Shown here in pieces: positions 61,301 to 64,000 of a stretch of 64,000 nucleotides of DNA. A model generated the notes under the pieces. The model had not been told where the DNA came from and made no database searches. It saw only the letters and a list, made by a program, of their open reading frames with translations. Position 1 is the first letter of the stretch. Each line of letters opens with the position of its first letter. A program made the position numbers and the translations under genes. The stretch is taken from contig NC_087081.1 of NCBI RefSeq assembly GCF_026151205.1, forward strand, positions 3,973,246-4,037,245, given 5' to 3'. The DNA comes from Bolinopsis microptera. Lineage: Eukaryota; Ctenophora; Tentaculata; Lobata; Bolinopsidae.

Positions 61301-62839
61301 GTGTCTAAGCAGACTTCAGCAAGGAGGACTTCGATTCTAGCACGGGAGATTTGCCACGGACTTTACTGAGTTACTGAATAGACTCTTTACTCCCATCTTT
61401 ATCGTCTTGATATTATACTTATTGTCAACGTTACTTTTATTCGTATTTTATCCAACTGTTTTAATTGTTCAACGTTAGACAGGACCTAAAACTAATAGCC
61501 TATAAACGGGTCATTTATAATAAAGGTCCGTCCAAGTTAAAGTTCGTTGAATTTTTTTCAAACATTTTTTTCACTTCGAACTTTTTGTCCAGAATATGAC
61601 AACTATCATAACGACAGAAAGGTTCTCCAATTGGTCTGCCGGAGGCACTGAAAACTCTACTAGTATATGATGTTTTCAAGGGTCACTTGGCGGAAAAAGT
61701 CAACGAAATTATGGCACTCAACAACATAGTTCATGAGCTAGTCCCCGCCAACATGACAAACTTGTTCCGGCCTCTAGATATTACGGAAAATCGTGTTGCC
61801 AAGGACATTTTCCGACGTTGTTATCAGTAATAGTTCATATTACTCAGGGGAGGTAATGAAACAGTGCGGGGTAGTTTGATAAAAAAGGTTTCCACTTTCC
61901 ATAAAGCTAGAAATCACTGATGATTTAAAACCCTTTTCATGGAAATGATATGTGTGGGGCTCCGTGCAGACCAACCTACCTGTGGCTAAAGCTCTAATAT
62001 ACAACAACAAATAACAATACATGTGATATTAGACACTGATCATGTACACATATTTTAACATTTTTACTGCTTAATGACTGCTTTTCTTACTTACTGTATA
62101 AAAAATGGATTTAAAAATCTTTTGCTGAAACTTAAAAAACGTCAACAAAATTGAAAAAAATCGGATTTTTGATGGTTTTGGAATTTGGATGCCTTCTAGC
62201 GTTCATATTAATGTCCGTTCATAATTATGTCCGTTCATGTAATGTCCGTCCAAATAAGGTCCGATAAGGTATATATGTTTTTATCATTATTGAGGCAATG
62301 TGTATGTTTAAAGCTCCAGTTTGGACTCTGACCCTATAAACAGCACCAGTTCACAAGTTGGATAGCATCGCTTTCATTCAGTTTACTTTTGCCAGTTACA
62401 TAATTTGAAAGCAAAATTTTACTTCTCATGTTATTTAGAAGCCTGAACTAGTGAACTAAACAATTAATTAATTTGTAAATTTACCTCAAAAGAAATACCA
62501 TTACACTTATCTTCAGACCACATGCAATACATTGCACACGCGTTAAAGTCTCTAGCAGCAAGTTTAACTATCTGTGTTCCACTGAATTTTATTTTGTCCA
62601 TTTGGCATCTGTCTTCTGGGAGCTCGCATATCGCTAAAGTCAATCCAAGCAGTGCTGAAATAATTCAGTTAAGTAAAAGTAACAAAATTAATAATATGAA
62701 ACGTTGAGATTGAGGATTTTCAGCAGCTGTTATTCAACATATATTTTAAAACTTTATACTTGTATAGTAGAATAGCATCCGCCATAAAGCTTGTATCATC
62801 TCCCTTCACCATTCAATCACTGATTATTGTTAACATCAT
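28255..62839 (-). CDS. adhesion G-protein-coupled receptor with PAN and Ig domains (spliced)
   Basis: A cell-surface receptor of the adhesion GPCR class. Twenty exons are joined by GT/AG sites with agreeing phases: 62839-62821 (tentative), 62654-62485, 60869-60752, 60594-60435, 58162-57996, 38585-38499, 38261-38176, 38027-37922, 37737-37619, 37442-37168, 36990-36691, 36515-36216, 36034-35883, 35436-35278, 35077-34977, 31426-31231, 31084-30914, 30712-30563, 30381-30148, 29887-29779 and 28348-28255 (the last holds the stop). The sum is a multiple of three, about 1,090 residues if all GAIN exon copies are used. Order: signal peptide, PAN/apple, Ig-like, cysteine linker, GAIN, GPS, seven helices, short tail. 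GAIN domains self-cleave at HL/T and expose a tethered agonist; the ligand here is unknown. Introns hold nearly all the mobile DNA between 31 and 58 kb. Confidence 0.85.
29779..29887 (-). CDS. receptor exon: end of TM7 and juxtamembrane region
   Basis: Acceptor ttccgtag, phase 1. Encodes GVLIFIFHCAIKPDIYQKW, the conserved end of helix 7 and start of the tail in adhesion GPCRs, then a Lys-rich segment. The donor AGCAG/gtttta is moderate. Reading through is open to 29598. Confidence 0.8.
30049..30142 (+). mobile_element. short retroelement tail with (ATTTC)n end
   Basis: ACCACCTTCCTTGTGTTGTT, then GAGCGGGATATAAATACCTC and a few ATTTC units. The same block occurs at 33840-33890 in front of the large TTTCA satellite. 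It ends about 6 bases from the donor of the receptor exon at 30148. Confidence 0.65.
30148..30381 (-). CDS. receptor exon: TM5-TM7
   Basis: Acceptor acattccacag, donor CTGCAAG/gtatag, phase 1 to 1. Encodes SSIVNWGIFIYVMAKI (helix 5), a basic third intracellular loop, LSCVLGLAWVLGFLVF (helix 6, with the class-typical LGLAW-LGF) and FHYLFTVCNTLQ (start of helix 7). Confidence 0.88.
30563..30712 (-). CDS. receptor exon: TM4, extracellular loop 2, start of TM5
   Basis: Acceptor tttcatatctttcag, donor CCAATTG/gtaggt, phase 1 to 1. Encodes AISVFVIPGLIVGLTVGISY, then a loop with VCLLRNSNES whose cysteine is expected to pair with the one at the top of helix 3, then YYVFYAPI. Confidence 0.85.
30914..31084 (-). 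CDS. receptor exon: TM3 and intracellular loop 2
   Basis: Acceptor ctcaccgcag, donor AAATCAG/gtttat, phase 1 to 1. Encodes NEHLCKAIAIVLHYLWLTV and LMWTVVESCNLWLLF. Cys, H-Y-L-W-L and the M-W-x-V-E segment are typical of class B/adhesion helix 3. Confidence 0.88.
31231..31426 (-). CDS. receptor exon: TM1 and TM2
   Basis: Acceptor cctctccag, donor CTGGGAG/gtaagt, phase 0 to 1. Encodes the linker after the GPS, helix 1 (LTYVCGGMSCLALVLTLIAL), a basic loop and helix 2 (KIHICLATTMLLAMLLFLG). Confidence 0.88.
31540..32470 (+). pseudogene. 5'-truncated L2/CR1-like LINE, RT fragment with frameshift
   Basis: Starts within RT motif B (FGVPQGSL) and then shifts frame at a run of T near 31580. It continues with LGPILFILYI, motif C LYADDSQLYISF, the thumb (KSLGVKFDE) and LDYCNSVYMNLP. 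It reads on past a stop near 32200 into APDY and FSQAIHRLHGTLFP remnants. It is dead and lies in a receptor intron, in the opposite orientation to the receptor. Confidence 0.85.
32640..33727 (+). pseudogene. RNase H and zinc-finger tail of an I/Nimb-type LINE
   Basis: The open frame from about 32640 to TAG at 33506 has an RNase H domain: GSGAGYIITTD, YQTELTAIIEACKYL, IIIWSDSLSS, and HIGLWGNEKADELAK with the final catalytic Asp. A C-terminal CPMCGDGEETVSHFLGQCP zinc knuckle follows. The 3' UTR ends in an A-run at 33712-33728. The 5' part (endonuclease and RT) is absent, so it is a 5'-truncated insertion. Confidence 0.82.
33840..34766 (+). repeat. TTTCA satellite seeded by a retroelement tail
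   Basis: From about 33890, roughly 875 bases are near-perfect (TTTCA)n, with a short TTTCG interruption at 34018-34042 and a small break near 34704. The satellite starts directly after GAGCGGGATATAAATACCTC, a block that elsewhere (30109-30130) carries only a few ATTTC units. It lies in the receptor intron between the GPS and TM1 exons. Confidence 0.92.
34977..35077 (-). CDS. receptor exon: GPS second half with HLT cleavage site
   Basis: Acceptor aactttgcag, donor CAATTG/gtatga, phase 1 to 0. Encodes LSWTTDGSVTTTFTDDSTLE, then CNTTHLTALSIQL. HLT is the canonical autoproteolysis triplet and the residues after it would be the tethered agonist. The usual GC after the tryptophan is GS here, and CxC is reduced to one Cys, so the GPS keeps two of four typical cysteines. 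Confidence 0.85.
35278..35436 (-). CDS. receptor exon: GAIN subdomain B and GPS first half
   Basis: Acceptor tatttaacag, donor GAAACAA/gtaagt, phase 1 to 1. Encodes KRYISKLVDVEPPNELPSYL to YYNPLCYWYNE. The CYW near the end is the first conserved Cys-Trp of the GPS. Confidence 0.82.
35883..36034 (-). CDS. receptor exon: start of GAIN subdomain B
   Basis: Acceptor ttgtcctcag, donor GCAGAGG/gtaatg, phase 2 to 1. Encodes AKDLRLAFMKNVQSDENDLT, then a beta-rich VTVVLWEVKFPL segment. Its first 12 residues are also found fused to the front of the duplicated exons at 36515 and 36990. Confidence 0.8.
36216..36515 (-). CDS. receptor exon: GAIN-A copy 3 (chimeric)
   Basis: 300 bases, phase 2 to 2, so it can be included or skipped without changing frame. 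Starts AKDLRLAFMKNVQ (as in the 36034 exon), then SDCKLKKISDLTLDSM (as in the 37442 exon), then the helical GAIN-A body to SIELRK. Acceptor and donor (GGAAAAG/gtggga) are intact. Confidence 0.75.
36691..36990 (-). CDS. receptor exon: GAIN-A copy 2 (chimeric)
   Basis: Same length, phase, splice sites and coding sequence as copy 3 at 36216-36515; differences fall mostly in the flanking intron. It is either used in series with copies 1 and 3 or as an alternative to them. Confidence 0.75.
37168..37442 (-). CDS. receptor exon: GAIN-A copy 1 (ancestral start)
   Basis: Acceptor aaaccattcctag, phase 0 to 2. Encodes TTYWINDTRSDCKLKKISNL and the helical body INVLEGELVVVNWTLKQHT to SIELRK. It lacks a few residues present in copies 2 and 3 (for example EML before QEF). 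The donor is weaker (AAAAA/gtggga). TTYWINDTRSDC resembles the end of the hormone-receptor-like module that often precedes GAIN. Confidence 0.78.
37619..37737 (-). CDS. receptor exon: cysteine-containing linker
   Basis: Acceptor cttatttataccag, donor TCCAAG/gtatca, phase 1 to 0. Encodes GENCSKYKLLNCNFENVALG, then KDTSCDGIKAHCKLKSLSK, with four cysteines. No family recognised. It lies just before the GAIN exons. Confidence 0.68.
37922..38027 (-). CDS. receptor exon: ectodomain linker
   Basis: Acceptor tatctataatag, donor GTCAAAG/gttaga, phase 0 to 1. Encodes EGEILREKEKYMFASHSVPS, then ARIGDTHLDFLAVK. No recognised domain. Confidence 0.65.
38176..38261 (-). CDS. receptor exon: ectodomain linker
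   Basis: Acceptor cacataatttcag, donor TTTAAA/gtatgt, phase 1 to 0. Encodes AENFIEKTFMLNLNPDLNQL, then KSSVEPLFK. The pattern resembles a SEA-like segment, but this is weak. Confidence 0.65.
38499..38585 (-). CDS. receptor exon: after the Ig domain
   Basis: Acceptor atatttctgtcag, donor CCGTCAG/gttagt, phase 1 to 1. Encodes CSSEVKGRIKGVTCSSGATE, then SLNITFPPS. Follows an intron of about 19.4 kb that is full of transposons. Confidence 0.65.
38600..40253 (-). repeat. AGCGCTTATAAGCGCT palindrome family, interrupted copy
   Basis: Modules like those at 26070-26812 run from 38600 to about 38850, are interrupted by about 600 bases of unrelated sequence, and resume from about 39455 to 40253. The stretch CTCGTAAAATATTTGTTTCA near 23405 recurs inverted near 39680. 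The terminal motif GCGATTATCAGCGCCGATAA matches the edge at 26812. Confidence 0.7.
38851..39454. other. insert within the palindrome element, nothing recognised
   Basis: Unrelated sequence splitting a palindrome-family copy. The short plus-strand frame 38876-39154 has no recognisable domain. Confidence 0.4.
40254..40968. other. non-coding; probable 3' UTR of the adjacent LINE in its upper part
   Basis: AT-rich. The part nearest 40968 follows the stop of the minus-strand LINE ORF. No other gene seen. Confidence 0.4.
40969..42240 (-). pseudogene. 5'-truncated Jockey/CR1-like LINE ORF2, RT to C-terminus
   Basis: 423 residues, uninterrupted. It begins in RT motif A (IIFIDLSKAFDTIDHSTLL), followed by motif B YGVPQGSVLGPLLFLLYIND, motif C LFADDTNIFID, the thumb (KFLGVVIDEQLSWGPHI) and a long C-terminal region ending NNPLHQI. 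There is no RNase H. The endonuclease and first part of the RT are missing, so it cannot act alone, yet the remaining frame has no stop. Confidence 0.85.
42370..42803. repeat. (GATTGAT)n satellite
   Basis: About 62 near-perfect 7-base units. Because 7 is not a multiple of 3, one frame gives an endless QSSIINH repeat; this is not a gene. Confidence 0.93.
42807..42843. repeat. 37-bp block shared with the LINE 5' end
   Basis: TTTTAATACTTTCAACACTA and the following CTATATAACAAATAATT are almost identical to the first bases of the inner LINE (minus strand, 14951-14915). Here it adjoins the 7-base satellite. Confidence 0.7.
42844..43355. other. non-coding, nothing recognised
   Basis: No coding signal apart from short open frames. 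It may be the 5' part of the element that follows. Confidence 0.35.
43356..43640 (+). pseudogene. possible LINE N-terminal coding remnant
   Basis: A 94-codon open stretch (MNLNPAPSSWYNTMFNL to SRRPESQWLS) with no recognised domain. It runs straight into an RNase H frame, as expected for an internally deleted LINE. Confidence 0.35.
43641..44415 (+). pseudogene. RNase H and zinc-finger tail of a LINE
   Basis: The open frame from GTNATVYQCELFALN has TFFSDSQAAILAV and RWVPGHAGIPGNERADELAR (RNase H active-site segments), then CEHCPEEEETSEHFMCHC, the C-terminal zinc knuckle, and ends TAA near 44413. The endonuclease and RT are missing. It differs from the RNase H tail at 32640-33506, so two lineages are present. 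Confidence 0.8.
44632..44928 (+). CDS. LINE ORF1 upstream reading frame
   Basis: 98 codons, basic at the start (KATARKAYSRRRPIKRRT). It overlaps the SGNH frame from 44840 by 89 bases in another frame. It could be the N-terminal half of ORF1 separated by a frameshift, or a separate small ORF. Confidence 0.4.
   Translation: MKATARKAYSRRRPIKRRTDRPYIYVDSKPVHHAKDITTLLTFSKVMETFNERFNCKIDSCLVLKYTSTSAGTSLHTEQKPGAYETWYPGGYETSRSW
44840..45592 (+). CDS. LINE ORF1 with SGNH hydrolase domain
   Basis: Up to 250 residues; an ATG at 44981 (MAKRPQPPPPE) is a likelier start than 44840. The SGNH hydrolase blocks are IAGDSYAARL (G94-D95-S96, counted from 44840), SGGARI, and SVGTNDIR with G150 and N152. The last DxxH block is not clear before the stop at 45590; DPRVPHIRD may be its remnant. 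It lies 261 bases before ORF2. Esterase-type ORF1 domains are known in several LINE groups; their role is unsettled. Confidence 0.7.
   Translation: MQVRVCIQNRSLVLMKPGTQEVMKHRVPGESGAPGTPSLRYSLLFRAMAKRPQPPPPEVAQTKGAEQPSGHVKSDIDNGSLTAPAVRLVCLIAGDSYAARLDTVKLGRKCVDVVSVASGGARIHQVMEQIRDFKSKNESVIVDKICISVGTNDIRYADSLDKIKVKFKSLCALIKQLYTSSKVYFQSLLPLPCKSRHDLRTNSFVMKMNSVIKNECIYRRFHMLDAFRPFSLRYFDPRVPHIRDDRFFKA
45854..48835 (+). CDS. LINE ORF2: APE endonuclease and RT, intact
   Basis: 993 residues, uninterrupted. The endonuclease (about 4-270) has TWNVRG, LQETK (E36), LGDFNARLG (D151, N153), QIDYVL and SDH (259-260). The RT has KKLKNGKAVGPDNLP, LRPLCLLNGTRK, motif A IDMSSAFDTIHRSTIL, an unusual motif B GAFQGDCLSGSLFT where most LINEs have GVPQGS, and motif C EYADDVDF. 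The C-terminus has RWKMLGHVLR. There is no RNase H. It may be RTE-related, which is uncertain. With both ORFs open except for the ORF1 frame overlap, this may be a recently active copy. Confidence 0.85.
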   Translation: MVFATWNVRGISQEHSQHLAANDCNRYNLDVIALQETKVSKHSDTVIPGNHRLLLFNQNLSWHGGLGFIINSKFVSNVVSYHQISDRVAYMDLSLPSKCHGKPSLKARIINCYSPTNVKSIQNPRIADEFYCELQEAIRIPARHELFILGDFNARLGKRTKSDFESGLQTNMGRHGIGRRNENGERLLAFMITNGLYAANTAFSHASRHTNTFTGWIKDRRSKKSVPWFSQIDYVLCRSRSTPLLVDARSYAGAKLQSDHKIVKATFDLSKRYKLYSTAKLKVKQYNTNSLVCSKDVQSSFQQNAAQKIETDTSAQSVTESFNNLFEAVKIAASETVGMKRNTAKRHRTTDPQVVSMSEKRHQLLQHLNDNKMRDRTILRKEINRLKNDIAKRLITLETAHADLLAETINSTDDTRRMFEATRAISSTKDTPPISVFLPETEELALNDEDKADIVKNWFMEHYTGPEPPLEPFVGAAKPLDTPITALEVETAAKKLKNGKAVGPDNLPNEFLKYAPPSFYMKFASLINESFEKQEHVQSFTEGYLTPLQKPGKPKRPVKSLRPLCLLNGTRKILSMITLQRIQQQIANYTGPWQNAYKSGHSCSNIVWTQRVLISVVKEKHWEFSKMGIDMSSAFDTIHRSTILRLLEDAGCSEDDIRLVRYLLANTKLRIKIKKTTSGEFEVTIGAFQGDCLSGSLFTMYLAGALYHLRVVVIHLRPNPPISESSLPLEWEYADDVDFADEDEDSLHQLLPICKEILSEWNLFVNESKTEFVKCYLAGSSEKDEKGEPLRNREPWRKCVSLGSKLCSKEDIQHRIILGNVAFEKYKKVWMQGSKINLKTKIKIYEAYVTSVMLYNCNSWATPQNLFDKLDACHRRHLRQILKMTYPIIISNKALYERCGVTPLSERVTYARWKMLGHVLRSDCSSPAQRALQFAVNALFTMKGRVGRHQSNLLKFIINDLNKRNLPLRDINDLYDLRATASNRVLWRKLFTS
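49350..50652 (+). pseudogene. CR1-like LINE ORF2, 3'-truncated, frameshifted endonuclease
   Basis: The frame LNPGPTTYLKVVSFNTHGLI starts an endonuclease that shifts frame near 49600. It continues as RRFRKHGGGVLVAIRRDI, LILCSFYRVG, IVIARNLNLPGIDW and GGNILDLVLTD, then after a stop near 50200 as the linker KSKVKRIKSQKRESLNF to KFWSYVKAVLL. It ends at 50652, where a CAGCGCT array begins, so the RT is missing. The usual loss is at the 5' end, so the 3' loss points to a later deletion or rearrangement. The hydrophobic stretch before NPGP (49077-49440) may belong to the element. Confidence 0.7.
50640..51312. repeat. CAGCGCTAGC tandem array
   Basis: The first part alternates CGACAACTAGCGCTGGATAG with its complement CTATCCAGCGCTAGTTGTCG. 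The second part (51045-51200) is a 10-base tandem CAGCGCTAAC/CAGCGCTAGC, and the third has longer units ending CTGACGAGTAATAT. The core AGCGCT is self-complementary, so both strands can fold. Confidence 0.88.
51388..52230 (+). pseudogene. Penelope-like element copy 1, 3' part (GIY-YIG)
   Basis: Starts in the region after the RT core (ALKKLVRADNVFVSHRKNQT). After a frame shift it contains the GIY-YIG endonuclease: LIECKTCKQLYVGYTTSNLP, then NHKSHIKKGIRSCKLVNHFL. It matches copy 2 (54050-54895) with many point differences and lacks the RT, so it is dead. It lies directly before copy 2, a head-to-tail arrangement. Confidence 0.8.
52600..52925 (+). repeat. Penelope-associated direct repeat 1 (pLTR-like)
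   Basis: From the ATATATATATATCCGTACCA region through TGACACCACGACATCAACTT, AAATCAGCATGAAAAAAT and GTGGTGTCAAAAACGC to TCTTGAGTCTTGACACC. It recurs at 55310-55600; the two copies bracket the longer Penelope-like copy. The tail words GAGTCTTGACACCA and AGACGGGTTCCTGCTAGTAT recur a third time at 57640-57690. Confidence 0.75.
52926..54895 (+). pseudogene. Penelope-like element copy 2 (RT and GIY-YIG), frameshifted
   Basis: Four successive open stretches in shifting frames make up one Penelope-type protein. The first is an N-terminal part (PFDKGVGFFLLGEEEYV). The second is MYLDPKAHKPPLYPGR with motif A HVAIDISNMFTNIP. The third is motif B QERGAAMGHKNSC with motif C RDDIYMAW and DLVFTYDYSKDGVEFLDTL. 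The last is a GIY-YIG endonuclease (CRTCKQSYVGYTTSNLPKRF, then NHKSHIKKG) ending at 54893-54895. The frameshifts make it inactive. Penelope-like elements are a separate class of eukaryotic retroelement related to telomerase RT. Confidence 0.83.
55310..55600 (+). repeat. Penelope-associated direct repeat 2 (pLTR-like)
   Basis: Second copy of the block at 52600-52925, same orientation, with small insertions such as a duplicated AAAGATATACAAC. Confidence 0.75.
55933..57600 (+). pseudogene. RTE-like LINE, internally deleted
   Basis: The first frame (55933-56751) is a full APE-type endonuclease: MYFGTWNVLSL, LGITETHMPG, LLLGDFNEKV, GTWQSPNGLTVNQIDHICIS, the last being typical of RTE elements. It stops at 56749. 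A linker follows in another frame (SVAKITAKRHDVPAIEHLR to KRPRKVKE). The RT core is missing, and C-terminal pieces resume near 57140 (ITILLYGAEVWNTTKKQMKR). The end is near 57640, with TGTATGTATG units. Confidence 0.78.
57996..58162 (-). CDS. receptor exon: Ig-like domain, second half
   Basis: Acceptor aatactcag, donor GCAGTCT/gtaagt, phase 2 to 1. Encodes WYKRTLLDETKIEVTSSDQ, then LRLNSDHSDDGFYSCEIVV. The D-x-G-x-Y-x-C motif is the hallmark of Ig strand F. Confidence 0.82.
58454..60308. mobile_element. inverted-repeat DNA element with internal degenerate repeats
   Basis: Imperfect inverted ends of about 80 bases. The left has AACTCTCTAGCGTACGTGTA and GACGTCATAAAGTCCCTC. The right, read on the other strand, has AACTGCTCTCTAACGCGTGT and the same GACGTCATAAAGTCCCTC. 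The interior has three diverged copies of a unit containing ATGGCCTAAAATCCTTACTT (at about 59820, 59970 and 60130). No transposase seen. Confidence 0.55.
60435..60594 (-). CDS. receptor exon: Ig-like domain, first half
   Basis: Acceptor acaattcctccag, donor CTTACAG/gtttgt, phase 1 to 2. Encodes VLYKWEMFPDKLPDNLKLAV, then a strand with GSDVILNCAIPRL holding the first Ig cysteine. Confidence 0.8.
60752..60869 (-). CDS. receptor exon: PAN domain, second half
   Basis: Acceptor atctctcctaccag, donor CAACCAG/gtttag, phase 0 to 1. Encodes SFEEEGSCILFSEVNDTDCE, then SSYKWQCYSSQP, with cysteines placed as in PAN/apple modules. Confidence 0.8.
60953..62276. mobile_element. Tc1/mariner/pogo-type element with ~37-bp inverted ends
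   Basis: Left end ATATATACCTTATCGGACCT, then TATTTGGACGGACATTA; the right end is the exact complement. It contains a DDE_1-type transposase remnant at 61651-61830. The TA-rich edges fit TA-target transposons. The many CCGTTCA words near both ends suggest longer degenerate sub-terminal repeats. Confidence 0.72.
61651..61830 (+). pseudogene. pogo/DDE_1 transposase C-terminal fragment
   Basis: About 59 codons: KTLLVYDVFKGHLAEKVNEI, then ELVPANMTNLFRPLDITENR. This fits the DDE_1 family pattern of a hydrophobic strand ending in D-x-F, then V-P-x-N-x-T and P-L-D, where the usual Q before PLD is R. The rest of the catalytic domain is absent. Confidence 0.7.
62485..62654 (-). CDS. receptor exon: end of signal peptide and PAN domain, first half
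   Basis: Acceptor tgaattatttcag, donor TTTTGAG/gtaaat, phase 1 to 0. Encodes LLGLTLAICELPEDRC, then DFNACAMYCMWSEDKCNGIS. The C-x3-C-x5-7-C-x-G-I-S pattern marks a PAN/apple module, a binding domain for proteins or sugars. Confidence 0.8.
62821..62839 (-). CDS. tentative first exon of the receptor
   Basis: ATGATGTTAACAATAATCA followed by gtgatt gives MMLTII, which joins in phase 1 to LLGLTLAICE and makes a short signal peptide. The donor is weak and other first exons outside the window are possible. Confidence 0.35.
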
Positions 62840-64000
62840 GATGACTAAAACCTGGTCTTTAAAGTTAAACAAAACATTTATTCAAAAAATTCCAAATTGT
62901 TTATTAACGGCCCTTATTTCAGCAACTTGCACTCAACTGCTTAAAAAGAGGGAAGCTCACAATTTTGGCCGTGTAATTTTGGTTGCTCATAATTATGTTA
63001 TTCGTTATTTCGGAACTTAAGACCAATACTATTTTCAATAGTCTCACAGCCTTTATGCGTACAAGTACTGTACAATTGTCCTATGACTCCCAGGTCAATA
63101 TCATTACATATTTCGCATATTAATATACGACATATTTCGAAGGAAAACCACGACATAACAAAATTATTGTTAAATTTTGTTACAAATTAATTTAATTTCA
63201 GAAATAGTTGATTACAGAATTCCTTGAAAAAAAAATTTTTCAAAAAAATTTCTTGAAAAAATTTTGGGAATATTTTGATATTTTCATGACATCCGAAATC
63301 ATGACATCCGAAATCTTGACATCATGTCATGATTTACAAATATCTGAGAAAGTTCACGCATATTTTTACCTGTATTTTACAGGCAAAACTTGACATGAAA
63401 AACGTCCCCGCATATGTGATAAGATGAGCGCATATTTGACATGGATCTAAATATCTGACGGGGGATATCATATAAAAAATATCCGTGTGTTTGAAAAATT
63501 ATATCAAAAAAGTTAAGAATTTTTTAATAAATCTTTCTAGGACTCGCCTGTAGCAGGCTTTGTCCCCTGCTAATTTGGATCATTGTGGGGCCCAAAAATG
63601 CCCCATCGGGTGATAAAAACCATGACATATTTCACCCAGATATAATAATATACGACATATTTTTAATGATATTGACCTGGGCTATGACTGACACAGAACG
63701 TACTGTCTTACTGTAGTACTGTGTAATGATTCGCCGACATTGTTGCGATGGTTCTTAATCTGCACAGTAATTCGTGCTTCGTTTGAGCAATTTGTTCTAC
63801 TATGCTCTTAATTAGGGCCGTCAATACCAGGTTGTTGCGTTCAAATTAGGCTGGTAAGGTAGTTACTCTGGTCAAAAATTTAAAGGATGTTAATGCCAAG
63901 ACAAACACTTAAATATGCCAAGAATTCGTATATAGTTCCACGGAAAAAGAACAAGGCTCTGAAACCTGGAGGGGGATATTTAAAACATATAAGTGATACG
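62840..64000. other. upstream region, nothing recognised
   Basis: AT-rich sequence that would hold the receptor promoter if the tentative first exon is right. Short repeats CATGACATCCGAAATC at 63286-63320. No domain-bearing frame seen. Confidence 0.4.

Overview
This window is eukaryotic genomic DNA and almost certainly comes from an invertebrate animal. It carries one multi-exon gene for an adhesion-type G-protein-coupled receptor (GAIN/GPS domain plus seven membrane helices) and is packed with non-LTR retrotransposons, a Penelope-like element, inverted-repeat DNA transposons and very long simple repeats. There are no bacterial features. I cannot name the species.

Layout. 1-6.8 kb holds GGCC-rich and homopolymer tracts, a 3.4-kb almost pure-purine GGA-type satellite (1.16-4.59 kb) and a doubtful small spliced gene. 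6.8-17.85 kb is one LINE interrupted by a second, nearly identical LINE in the opposite orientation. Both encode an unusual ORF1 that joins an AlkB-like 2-oxoglutarate/Fe(II) dioxygenase to an SGNH hydrolase, followed by an endonuclease/reverse transcriptase ORF2. 18-27.8 kb is non-genic: an inverted-repeat MITE, a family built on the palindrome AGCGCTTATAAGCGCT, and a deleted CR1-like LINE.

28.2-62.8 kb, minus strand, is the receptor gene. I followed splice acceptors and donors whose phases agree through about 20 exons (about 1,090 residues): signal peptide, PAN/apple domain, Ig-like domain, cysteine-containing linker, GAIN domain, GPS with an HLT cleavage motif, seven helices and a short tail. 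Its introns are large and filled with mobile DNA. They hold L2/CR1-like and RNase H-bearing LINE tails, a TTTCA satellite of about 880 bp, a Jockey/CR1-like LINE, a (GATTGAT)n satellite, a LINE with an SGNH ORF1 and an intact 993-residue ORF2, a 3'-truncated LINE running into a CAGCGCTAGC array, a tandem pair of Penelope-like elements with GIY-YIG domains, an RTE-like LINE and two inverted-repeat DNA elements, one with a pogo/DDE_1 transposase remnant.

The two most notable observations are the AlkB-SGNH ORF1 of the young LINE, with all expected dioxygenase residues intact, and a tandem exon duplication in the receptor's GAIN domain. In the latter, unequal exchange at a short homology appears to have made in-frame chimeric exons that keep their splice sites and phase. 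All gene models here come from reading the sequence by eye; no search or transcript evidence was available.
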